This document shows positions 7,247-14,397 of a DNA stretch of 64,000 nucleotides, piece by piece. The notes below the pieces were generated by a model, which saw nothing but the letters and a program-made list of their open reading frames with translations, was not told the origin of the DNA and searched no databases. The stretch comes from Gemmatimonadota bacterium (lineage in GTDB: Bacteria > Gemmatimonadota > Gemmatimonadetes > Gemmatimonadales > Gemmatimonadaceae): the NCBI GenBank assembly GCA_021299375.1, contig JAJTGR010000033.1:124001-188000 (forward strand), in the 5' to 3' direction. Position 1 is the first letter of the stretch. The number at the start of each line of letters is the position of its first letter. Both the position numbers and the translations under genes were made by a program.

Positions 7247-8713
7247 TCAGGAGATCGGCTTGCCGGCGTTCGGGCCAGCCACCTGCTTCACCAGCTGATA
7301 CAGGAAGTCGAGACCGTCGTAGAAGCTTCTGATGCGCAGCTTCTCGTCGCGGCCATGGGCATTGGTCTCGCCCGGGGCCGAGAAGATGCCACTCACGCCA
7401 TAGGTGGGGATGCCGGCGTTGCGCAGGCGATACCCGTCGGTGGCGCCGGTACTCATGGTGGGAATGACCGGCACGCCGTTGAACATGGTCTTCGTGAGCT
7501 CCGTGGTGGCCCGCAGCAGCCCGGGGTTGATGGCGGCGGGGGCGCCATCGGTGCGGTCGGCGCGGGTGCCGGTGATCTGCACCGTGCTGTCGTTCACCAC
7601 GCGTTCGAGTGCCGCCTTGACCTGCGACGCCTTGCTCGTGGGCGCAATGCGGCAGTTCACGTTGGCAGTGGCCAGCTGCGGCAGCGCGTTCGGGGCGTGG
7701 CCGCCGCTGAGCATGGTGGCCACGCAGGTCGTGCGCAGCATGGAGGCATAGCGCGGGTCGGTGGACAGCATGCGCGCTGCCACGGTGTCCGAGGGATTGG
7801 CGACGATGGCCCTCATGGCCGCCGCCAGCGACGGCATCTCCACCTTGGCGGTCTGCTCGAAGAACGGCCGGGTGACGTCGTTGAGTTCAACGGGGAACGT
7901 GTACACCTGGATGCGCCCCAGCGCCGCGGCGAGCGCGTAGATGGCGTTGTCCTTGCGCGGCACACTGGAGTGCCCACCCGTGTTGCGCACGGTGAGCGTG
8001 AAGTCCTCGTAGACCTTCTCCGCTGCCTGAATGGAGTGGAACAGCGGCTGGTCGTCGGGGCCGAGTGTCCCGCCACCGCCTTCGTTGATAGCGTACTCGG
8101 CGTCGATCAGCTCGCGATGGTTCGCGATCAGCCAGCTCACGCCATTGTCGTTGCCCCCTTCTTCATCGGCGGTGAGGGCGAGGATGAGGTCACGCTCGGG
8201 CACCCACCCCTCCTGCTTGTAGCGCAGCAGGTTGGCGGTGAGGATGGCGGCCATCGACTTGTCGTCGGCGACACCGCGGCCCAGGAAGTAGCCGTTCTCC
8301 TCACGCATCAGGAACGGGTCGTGTGCCCAGTCGCTGCGGCGGGCCTGCACGACGTCGAGGTGGGCGAGCAGCAGGATGGGTCTGCCGCGCCCCTTGCCGC
8401 GGTAGCGCACGATGAGGTTCTGCTTCGCCGGCGCGCTCGCGGGCCCCACGAGGTGGATGTCGTTGGCGGGAAAGCCTGCCGCCCGGAAGCGCGCCGCCAC
8501 GGCCTCGGCGGCCTTGGTCACCGAGCCGACACTGTCGGCGGTGTTGATCTCCACCATCTCCTTGTAGATGGCGCGCGCCGCCGCCTGAGCCGGCGTGAGG
8601 GAGGCGGGGGCGCCGGGTGCGGGGCGCATGAGGGGCTGGGCGGCCAGGCCAATGACCGGCAGGGCGGTGGCCGCGAGCGAGGCCGCGGCGAAGGCAAGAG
8701 ACAGGGTACGCAT
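7247..8713 (-). CDS. Exported M20 family metallopeptidase
   Basis: The product is 488 residues from ATG 8713, which gives a good Sec signal (MRTLSLAFAAASLAATALPV). A longer frame from 8755 adds only basic residues. Predicted zinc ligands and catalytic residues of the M20 fold are present: H118 and D120 in LLAHLDVV, D150 in GRGVADDKSM, the E184-E185 pair in TADEEGG, E211 in NEGGG and H453 in NAHGRDE. A dimerisation lid domain lies at about residues 225-350. Members are carboxypeptidases or dipeptidases that use one or two zinc ions. Export suggests periplasmic peptide degradation. It converges with the ANTAR gene and is divergent from the tldD-like gene. Confidence 0.9.
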   Translation of the reverse strand: MRTLSLAFAAASLAATALPVIGLAAQPLMRPAPGAPASLTPAQAAARAIYKEMVEINTADSVGSVTKAAEAVAARFRAAGFPANDIHLVGPASAPAKQNLIVRYRGKGRGRPILLLAHLDVVQARRSDWAHDPFLMREENGYFLGRGVADDKSMAAILTANLLRYKQEGWVPERDLILALTADEEGGNDNGVSWLIANHRELIDAEYAINEGGGGTLGPDDQPLFHSIQAAEKVYEDFTLTVRNTGGHSSVPRKDNAIYALAAALGRIQVYTFPVELNDVTRPFFEQTAKVEMPSLAAAMRAIVANPSDTVAARMLSTDPRYASMLRTTCVATMLSGGHAPNALPQLATANVNCRIAPTSKASQVKAALERVVNDSTVQITGTRADRTDGAPAAINPGLLRATTELTKTMFNGVPVIPTMSTGATDGYRLRNAGIPTYGVSGIFSAPGETNAHGRDEKLRIRSFYDGLDFLYQLVKQVAGPNAGKPIS

Positions 8714-8835
8714 GGCTCGGAAAAGGCGATGGGGACGAGCGATAGGCCAACCCATGGAACAGAGCGCGTGCCCGTCGGTGCGTCAACACGGCCCCTGTCC
8801 GCGGCGTATGTTGGGAGGTCCCTCCAACCCTGCCC

Positions 8836-10467
8836 ATGTCCAGATCCCGCCGAGACTTCCTGAAAGCCGGTGCGACGGTGGCTGCCGGAACGCTGGTTGC
8901 CACCTCGCCCCTCCTGGCCGAGTCTTCCCGACTCCTCGTCCCCATCACCGACCTGCCCCCGGTCGATGATCCCGCCATCAAGGCGCTCATGCAGGTGGCG
9001 CTCGACGCCGCCATGAGCGGTGGCGCCTCGTACGCTGACGTGCGCGTGAACGCGCGCCGCCAGCAGAACGTCAACACCCGCGACCGGATCGTGCAAGGTG
9101 TCAGCGACACCGACACCTACGGGCTCGGCGTGCGCACGCTGATCGACGGTGCGTGGGGCTTCGCGGCTACCAGCCGCCTCGACAAGGACAGCGTGGCCAC
9201 CGCCGCCCGGGCGGCCATCGGGCAAGCGCGCGCCAACCGCGCCTCGCAGCTGCGCCCAGTGGTGCTGGCGCCGACACCCGGCAACCAGGTGGGCGAGTGG
9301 AAGAGCCCCATCGAGGTCGACCCGTTCACGGTGGCCATCACCGACAAGGTGGCGTACCTGCTCGCGGCCAACGAGGCGGCGCTCAAGGTGAAGGGCGTGC
9401 GCAACGTGACGTCGAGCATGTTCTTCCTGCGCGAGGAGAAGTCGCTCATGACCAGCGACGGCTCGTACATCGTGCAGACCATCTACCGCACGTCGCCGGG
9501 GATGAGCATCACGGCCGTGTCGCCCGATTTCCGCGACTTCCAGTCGGTGCAGAGCAACGAGGTCGCGCCCATGGGGCTCGGCTACGAGCACGTCACCAAC
9601 AGCAAGCTCATCGAACGCGCGCCCCAGTGGGCCGAGCTGGCGGTGCAGAAGCTGAGTGCCAAGCCGGTGGAACCGGGCCGCTACGACCTGCTTCTGCACC
9701 CGAGCAACCTGTGGCTCACCGTGCACGAGGTCATTGCCCACCCCACCGAACTCGATCGGGCCCTGGGCTTCGAGGCCAACTACGCCGGCACCAGTTTCAT
9801 CGCGCCACCGGATCAGGTGCTCGGCAAGCTTCGCATCGGCTCCGATCTGCTCAATGTCGTCGGCGACCGTGAGCAGAGGGGCTCCCTCGGCGCCATCGGC
9901 TGGGATGACGAAGCGGTCAAGCCGGTCAAGTTCGACATCATCCGGAACGGCGTGTTCGTGGATTACCAGACCACGCGCGAGCAGGCGACGCTCATGGCCG
10001 ACTATTACAAGCGCGTCGGCAAGCCGGTGCGCTCGTACGGTTGCTCGTATGCGCAGAGCTGGGCCGATGTGCAGTTCCAGCGCATGCCCAATGTGAGCAT
10101 GGTGCCGGGCAACAACGACGACACCTGGGACAGCCTGATCGCCAAGATGGACAAGGGCATTGCCATCGTCGGCGATGGCTCGTTCTCCATCGACCAGCAG
10201 CGCTACAACGGCCAGTTTGCCGGCCAGATCTTCTACGAGGTCAAGGGCGGCAAGATCGTCGGGCAGCTCAAGGATGTGGCGTACCAGTTCCGCACACCGG
10301 AGTTCTGGAAGTCGCTCAAGGCCATCGGTGGCCCGAAGAGCTACGAGCTGGGCGGCGCCTTCGGCGATGCCAAGGGACAGCCGGGGCAGTCCAACTCCGT
10401 CAGCCATGGCTGCGTGCCGTCGCTCTTCCAGCAGGTCAACATCATCAACACCGGGAGGACGGCATGA
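8836..10467 (+). CDS. tldD: TldD-like metallopeptidase with Tat signal
   Basis: The product is 543 residues. The N-terminus MSRSRRDFLKAGATVAAGTL carries an SRRDFLK twin-arginine motif followed by a hydrophobic stretch, so export in folded form is predicted. The TldD active-site motif HExxxH appears as HEVIAH (H297-H302), and the C-terminal SHGCVPSLF segment supplies a conserved cysteine. The C-terminal half matches the PmbA/TldD domain (GQIFYEVKGGKIVGQLKDVAYQ split across the beta-barrel). TldD works with TldE as a zinc protease on small peptides such as modified microcins. The next gene overlaps its stop by 4 nt and encodes the partner. An imperfect palindrome around 8811-8829 precedes the start. 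Cytosolic TldD is the classical form, so the Tat signal is notable. Confidence 0.9.
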   Translation: MSRSRRDFLKAGATVAAGTLVATSPLLAESSRLLVPITDLPPVDDPAIKALMQVALDAAMSGGASYADVRVNARRQQNVNTRDRIVQGVSDTDTYGLGVRTLIDGAWGFAATSRLDKDSVATAARAAIGQARANRASQLRPVVLAPTPGNQVGEWKSPIEVDPFTVAITDKVAYLLAANEAALKVKGVRNVTSSMFFLREEKSLMTSDGSYIVQTIYRTSPGMSITAVSPDFRDFQSVQSNEVAPMGLGYEHVTNSKLIERAPQWAELAVQKLSAKPVEPGRYDLLLHPSNLWLTVHEVIAHPTELDRALGFEANYAGTSFIAPPDQVLGKLRIGSDLLNVVGDREQRGSLGAIGWDDEAVKPVKFDIIRNGVFVDYQTTREQATLMADYYKRVGKPVRSYGCSYAQSWADVQFQRMPNVSMVPGNNDDTWDSLIAKMDKGIAIVGDGSFSIDQQRYNGQFAGQIFYEVKGGKIVGQLKDVAYQFRTPEFWKSLKAIGGPKSYELGGAFGDAKGQPGQSNSVSHGCVPSLFQQVNIINTGRTA

Positions 10468-11861
10468 GCGAGTTTGCTCCCCGTTCACTCTTCGCACCGG
10501 CCACCATCCTCTCGCGGGCCGAGGCGCAGGACATCGCGCAGCGTGCGTTGAAGAACTCACCGGCACCGGAAACGCGCGTGACCATCAACAGCGCGGCCCG
10601 CGCCGACACGCGCTTTGCACTCAACCAGGTGACCACGTCGGGCGAGAACAGCGACACGCAGGTCACCATCACGGCGTACGATGGCAACCGCGCGGCCAGC
10701 GTGAACACGAACCGCCTCGACGAGGCGTCGCTGGCCGCGGCGGCGAAGCAGGCCTACGAGATCGCCAAGCTCGTCCCTCCCAACCCCGAGCGCATGCCGG
10801 AGCTGGGCGCGCAGTCGTATCCGGCGGCGCGCGAGCGTGTGATCACCATGCCGACGCCTGCCGAGCGCGCGGCGGCGGCGAAGATCGTGACGGAGCTGGC
10901 GCGGGCGAACGACTTGATCGCGACGGGATTCATCGAGTGCCGGGCGGGCGCGACGGCGCTGGCCAACTCCAAGGGGCTGTTCGCCTACGACTCGAGCTCG
11001 GCCGTCACCATGACGAGCACCGTGCGCTCCCCCGACGGAACCGGCTCGGGCTGGGCGTGCAGCGACGGCAACGGTTTCGGCGATCTCGACCCGCAGGCGC
11101 TTGCGGCCACGGCCGTGCAGAAGGCCAAGGATTCGCGCAATCCGGTGGCCATCGAACCCGGCCGTTACACCACCATTCTCGAGCCCACGGCCGTGGGCAA
11201 TCTCGTGCAGCTCATTGCCGGGGCCATGCAGGCGCGTGCCGCCGACGAGGGGCGCTCTTTCTTCACCAAGCCCGGTGGCGGCAACAAGATCGGGCTCAAG
11301 GTGGTGGACGACCGCATCACGCTGATCTCCGATCCGGCCGACGCGTCGAGCACCAACGGCGGCTACGACGACGATGGCATGCCGCTCGAGAAGGTCACGT
11401 GGATCGAGAACGGCGTCGTGAAGACGCTCAACTATGATCGGTACTGGGCACAGAAGCAGGGAGTGCCGCCCACGCGCTCGGGGGGCGGTGGTTTCCGCGG
11501 CGCCGGCCGCTCGCTGCGCATGCTTGGCGGTAGCTCGAGCATCGCCGACATGGTCAAGGGCACCGAGCGCGGCGTCCTGGTGACGCGCTTCTGGTACATC
11601 CGCCCGGTGGACGCGCGGACGATTCTGTACACGGGGCTCACGCGCGATGGCACGTTCCTGATCGAGAACGGCAAGGTTACGCGGTCGATCAAGAACTTCC
11701 GCTTCAACGAAAGCCCGATCTTTTTCCTCAACAACCTCGAGGCACTCGGGCCGACCATCCGTATCAACTCGTCGGAGAACCTGTCGGCGGGTGGCTCGGT
11801 GTGGATGCCGCCCATCAAGGTGCGGGACTTCACGTTCTCGAGCCTGTCGGACGCGGTGTGA
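10464..11861 (+). CDS. tldE: TldE/PmbA-like partner of the TldD protein
   Basis: The product is 465 residues from ATG 10464, overlapping the tldD stop as ATGA, which implies translational coupling and a fixed subunit ratio. It has the PmbA/TldD fold (C-terminal region GVLVTRFWYIRPVDARTILY and TGLTRDGTFLIENGKVT) but no HExxxH motif, as expected for the non-catalytic subunit. There is no signal peptide (start MSEFAPRSLFAPATI), unlike its partner. If the pair works outside the cytoplasm, TldE would have to be carried through the Tat pore with TldD. A strong terminator hairpin follows at 11901-11951. Confidence 0.88.
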   Translation: MSEFAPRSLFAPATILSRAEAQDIAQRALKNSPAPETRVTINSAARADTRFALNQVTTSGENSDTQVTITAYDGNRAASVNTNRLDEASLAAAAKQAYEIAKLVPPNPERMPELGAQSYPAARERVITMPTPAERAAAAKIVTELARANDLIATGFIECRAGATALANSKGLFAYDSSSAVTMTSTVRSPDGTGSGWACSDGNGFGDLDPQALAATAVQKAKDSRNPVAIEPGRYTTILEPTAVGNLVQLIAGAMQARAADEGRSFFTKPGGGNKIGLKVVDDRITLISDPADASSTNGGYDDDGMPLEKVTWIENGVVKTLNYDRYWAQKQGVPPTRSGGGGFRGAGRSLRMLGGSSSIADMVKGTERGVLVTRFWYIRPVDARTILYTGLTRDGTFLIENGKVTRSIKNFRFNESPIFFLNNLEALGPTIRINSSENLSAGGSVWMPPIKVRDFTFSSLSDAV

Positions 11862-11900
11862 GCTGAGTTTGCGGGGCCGCGGATTCGGCGGAAACGGGCG

Positions 11901-11951
11901 GAACCCACACCGATACGGCTTTCTGCTTGTATCGATGTGGGTTCTGTCTTT
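11901..11951. terminator. Strong intrinsic terminator between convergent genes
   Basis: GAACCCACACCGATAC (11901-11916) pairs with GTATCGATGTGGGTTC (11929-11944), 15 of 16 positions, around a 12-nt loop, followed by CTGTCTTTTT on the plus strand. It ends the tldD-tldE operon. The minus-strand gene ending at 11986 faces it and may use the same stem, but the opposite side lacks a clear T-run. Confidence 0.85.
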
Positions 11952-11985
11952 TTCCGTCTGATCCGTGGCTTGGCTGCCGTCTGGC

Positions 11986-12696
11986 TCAGACCGCCTGCAC
12001 GAACACGCACCCCGCCTGCTGTGCCATCACGTTGGCGAAGATGCCACTGGGCTGCATGATCACGCCCGGCACCAGCATGCCGTTGGCCTTCGTGCGCGCC
12101 TCGGCTGGCGTGAGCTTGTCCTTCTTCTGAATGAGCGACACCACGGACCGGTAGGCGAGGCCGCAGCCCAGCGCGATGGCGCCGTTGGCGATCTGCTTGT
12201 CGAGCAGCAGCGAGGCCATCGAGGCCGGCGGCTGCGGACCGTTTGCCGACGGCAGCACCGGATTGGTCTGCTGGATCTTGCCCGCGTCGTTCTTGATCTT
12301 CTCGGCCTTGCCCACCTCGTAGGTGGTCCAGAACTCCTGATTCATGGCCAGGAAGATCGCGTTGTGCCGAATGACCATCACCGCGGACAGGTCGGACTGC
12401 GGTACCTTGAGCGTGTCCATGTACTGGCGCTGCCAGATACCCGAGCGCAGCACACCCACGCCGCCCTCGATTTCAGGGATGTCGAACATGGCCTTGTGTT
12501 TGCCGGTGATGCGCGCCGCCCAGGAGGTGTCCCACGGGTCCTGCTGCTGCTGTTCCCATCCCGCAAGCGACGAAGCCGCGGTCGGTACCGTGTCGGCGGC
12601 GGCCACCGTGCTGGCGTGACCCGCCGTCGGCAGTACGGCGAGGGAAGTGGCGCCGAGCCCGGCCTGTTTCAGGAATGCGCGACGGTCGGTGGACAT
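11986..12696 (-). CDS. Tat-exported hypothetical protein, DsrE-like fold suspected
   Basis: The product is 236 residues from ATG 12696. The N-terminus MSTDRRAFLKQAGLGATSLA is a textbook twin-arginine signal (DRRAFLK). A longer frame from 12762 would bury this signal and is rejected. The mature part includes AVMVIRHNAIFLAMNQEFW, IANGAIALGCGLAYR and a C-terminal LVPGVIMQPSGIFANVMAQQ segment. The last resembles the end of DsrE/DsrF-like proteins, where a strand is followed by a helix rich in short side chains and a Q-x-G turn. DsrE-like proteins bind or transfer sulfur on cysteine; here cysteines occur at the GCGLAYR and AGCVFV positions. The fold call is by motif resemblance, not proven. Confidence 0.65.
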   Translation of the reverse strand: MSTDRRAFLKQAGLGATSLAVLPTAGHASTVAAADTVPTAASSLAGWEQQQQDPWDTSWAARITGKHKAMFDIPEIEGGVGVLRSGIWQRQYMDTLKVPQSDLSAVMVIRHNAIFLAMNQEFWTTYEVGKAEKIKNDAGKIQQTNPVLPSANGPQPPASMASLLLDKQIANGAIALGCGLAYRSVVSLIQKKDKLTPAEARTKANGMLVPGVIMQPSGIFANVMAQQAGCVFVQAV

Positions 12697-12831
12697 GAGG
12701 GGCAGCTCCAGGAAGGATGAAGAGGCGACAAGATGCGGGAGGCGATCGGATGACTCAACCACAGCCTGTCGCAGTCAAGCCAGATCGACGTTGGTGAGGC
12801 AACAACATGATGGCGCCAACGGACGCCGTTG

Positions 12832-13650
12832 TCACGGGCGGTGCTGCCCTCGCTGCCACTTGATGCGCGAGTAAGCCACCTGAAAACCGGCGCGCTGCGC
12901 GTTCTTCTGCGAGGTGCTGCCTGGTTGCGCCACCATCATGGCCAGGTCACAGCCGGCGTCGGCCGCGAACTGCAGGCGCGCCTCCAGCAGCGCACGCTGC
13001 GCGCCGCGCCGACGTGCCGTGGGGACGGTGCTCGCCCCGGCAAACAAGGCCACCCCGTCGTGCACGTGCAGAGCGCCGGTGGCAATCGGCAGGTCGCGCT
13101 CGAAGGCCACGAAGCAGTGCGTGTCGGTGGCGCGCGCACTCACGCGGCCCAGACCGCGAACGAACTCCACGATCGCCGCCTGCTCGCCCCACCCCTCGGC
13201 GGCAATGTCCGCCCACCAGTCGGATTCGTCGGCGGTGGTGCGCCGCACGATGATCGCAGCCTCACGGGCCAGCGGTCGATGCACGGGCTGCGCCAGCACC
13301 GTGGACCACTCGATCACGTCGTACCGGCGTTCGGCGAGGAGCCCCAGCAGCGCGGGATCCGCCATGGGGCTCACTTCGTGCAGCACATCGGCGCCGCGCG
13401 CGCTGAAGAACGCCTCGATCGCCTCGAGTTGCGTCGCCGAGGGCGTGGAAAAGAGGCCAAGGCCGAACGTCTGGGTGAGTGGCGAGCCGACACCATCGAA
13501 CATGGCCCAGGCGCCGTCCACGTCACACCAACCGGCGCCGACGGCAGGGTCGATCGTCGCCCGCGCCTCGACGAAGGCGGCGTTGGCGTGGGCTTCGGCC
13601 CGCTCGAGGCGGCGGGCGAGGGCAAGGTCGCTGAGCAGGTGTGTCGTCAT
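12832..13650 (-). CDS. GNAT family N-acetyltransferase
   Basis: The product is 272 residues. The C-terminal half (about 130-265) is a GNAT domain: a beta-strand hairpin FVAFERDLPIATGALHVHDG, then the acetyl-CoA-binding motif A, STVPTARRRGAQRALLEARL, with the R/Q-x-x-G-x-G/A loop written as RRRGAQ. Motif B follows, TSQKNAQRAGFQVAYSRIKW. The N-terminal half (GWCDVDGAWAMFDGVGSPLT) resembles a degenerate second GNAT-like half, as in two-domain acetyltransferases. The acceptor is unknown. The gene starts 30 nt from the divergent membrane-protein gene. No signal peptide is present, so it should be cytosolic. Confidence 0.88.
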   Translation of the reverse strand: MTTHLLSDLALARRLERAEAHANAAFVEARATIDPAVGAGWCDVDGAWAMFDGVGSPLTQTFGLGLFSTPSATQLEAIEAFFSARGADVLHEVSPMADPALLGLLAERRYDVIEWSTVLAQPVHRPLAREAAIIVRRTTADESDWWADIAAEGWGEQAAIVEFVRGLGRVSARATDTHCFVAFERDLPIATGALHVHDGVALFAGASTVPTARRRGAQRALLEARLQFAADAGCDLAMMVAQPGSTSQKNAQRAGFQVAYSRIKWQRGQHRP

Positions 13651-13668
13651 CGGGGGGAGAGTGGTGCC

Positions 13669-13674
13669 TATATT
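13669..13674 (+). promoter_or_regulatory. Putative -10 box of a leaderless transcript
   Basis: TATATT ends 6 nt before the ATG at 13681, so transcription would begin at or next to the start codon. No Shine-Dalgarno sequence fits in the remaining gap. The -35 region is poor. Confidence 0.4.
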
Positions 13675-13680
13675 CCCGGC

Positions 13681-13974
13681 ATGAGAGTGCTGTCGCTCCT
13701 TCAGGCGGTCGATGAGACGGGTCGCTACACCGGCGGCGGACTGCCGAAGGGCGCCGTGATCATCGTCGCGCTGGTCTTGCTCTACGGCCTGCCCAGCATG
13801 CTGGCGTGGTCGCGGAAGAGTCGGCGCCGCTGGAAAATCACGGCTGTCAACGTACTGCTCGGCTGGACCGTGATCGGATGGGTCGTGGCGATGGTGATGA
13901 CCTGGGCCTACGAGCCACCAGGTGATGGGGACGTGGATGTGGACCGGTTTGCGGTGGACAACGAACGACGGTAG
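13681..13974 (+). CDS. Superinfection-immunity-type small membrane protein
   Basis: The product is 97 residues. Two predicted transmembrane helices (GAVIIVALVLLYGLPSMLAW and ITAVNVLLGWTVIGWVVAMV) flank a basic loop SRKSRRRWK. The pattern of a Y-x-L-P helix, a basic loop and then N-x-LLGWTxIGWxxA is the signature of the Imm_superinfect family, named after phage T4 Imm. Most bacterial members are chromosomal and of unknown role. The acidic C-terminus (GDGDVDVDRF) is extra. The start is chosen because the frame upstream is antisense to the acetyltransferase. A TATATT box sits directly upstream, suggesting a leaderless mRNA. There is no phage gene nearby, so a defence role is not implied. Confidence 0.8.
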   Translation: MRVLSLLQAVDETGRYTGGGLPKGAVIIVALVLLYGLPSMLAWSRKSRRRWKITAVNVLLGWTVIGWVVAMVMTWAYEPPGDGDVDVDRFAVDNERR

Positions 13975-14078
13975 CGACAGGGCGGCGCCCCAGTGGCGTC
14001 ATGCATGACCGCGTGATCGGTGTGCGCACGCGAGTCCTCCCGCCCACCGCCGTTGTGATCACCCATGACGCTCGTATC

Positions 14079-14106
14079 GGTGCCGCCGGTGCGGTGCCGC
14101 CGGTGC
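14079..14106. repeat. Perfect 14-bp tandem duplication
   Basis: GGTGCCGCCGGTGC occurs twice without a gap (14079-14092 and 14093-14106), ending just before the last codon of the decayed VOC gene. Confidence 0.8.
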
Positions 14107-14107
14107 G

Positions 14108-14366
14108 CTACCGCTGTTCGTTGTGGGATGAAGCCATGATCTCGACCAGATTCCCATCCACGGCCTCGATCACCGCTTCGTGGCCCGAATCGCCCGTTTC
14201 GCGCAGTGCCGAGCGCACCGCCTCACCCGCTCGCTGCATGCTCGCGTAGGGCACGTGGACGGCGGCTTCGGGACATGGTTTGGGCCGAGGCGCCGAACCA
14301 GCGCGTGTCGAAGTCGCGCAACCGCTCGAGGTCGGGTGTGCAGAGCGCGAGGTGCTCGACGCGCAT
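14108..14366 (-). pseudogene. Remnant of a VOC/glyoxalase family gene with internal deletion and frameshift
   Basis: From ATG 14366 the minus strand reads MRVEHLALCTPDLERLRDFD then TRWFGASAQ, a typical first strand and helix of a vicinal-oxygen-chelate protein including the metal-binding His of the VEHL motif. Translation in this frame then turns into nonsense. In the next frame the sequence reads VHVPYASMQRAGEAVRSALR, then a TGDSGHEAV stretch and VIEAVDGNLVEIM, which is the usual last strand with the D-G-N-x-V-E-I metal ligand, ending at TAG 14108. A normal domain is about 120-130 residues; the two fragments together cover about 80. So the middle is lost together with the frame. A sequencing error could explain the frameshift but not the missing segment. 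Confidence 0.65.
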
Positions 14367-14397
14367 CCCGACCGGAACACCGGAACTCGCCGCACAC

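Noticed and set aside
13681-13974. Superinfection-immunity-type gene as evidence of a prophage or defence island
   Set aside because: No phage structural, integrase or defence genes are near; the family is widespread in chromosomes.
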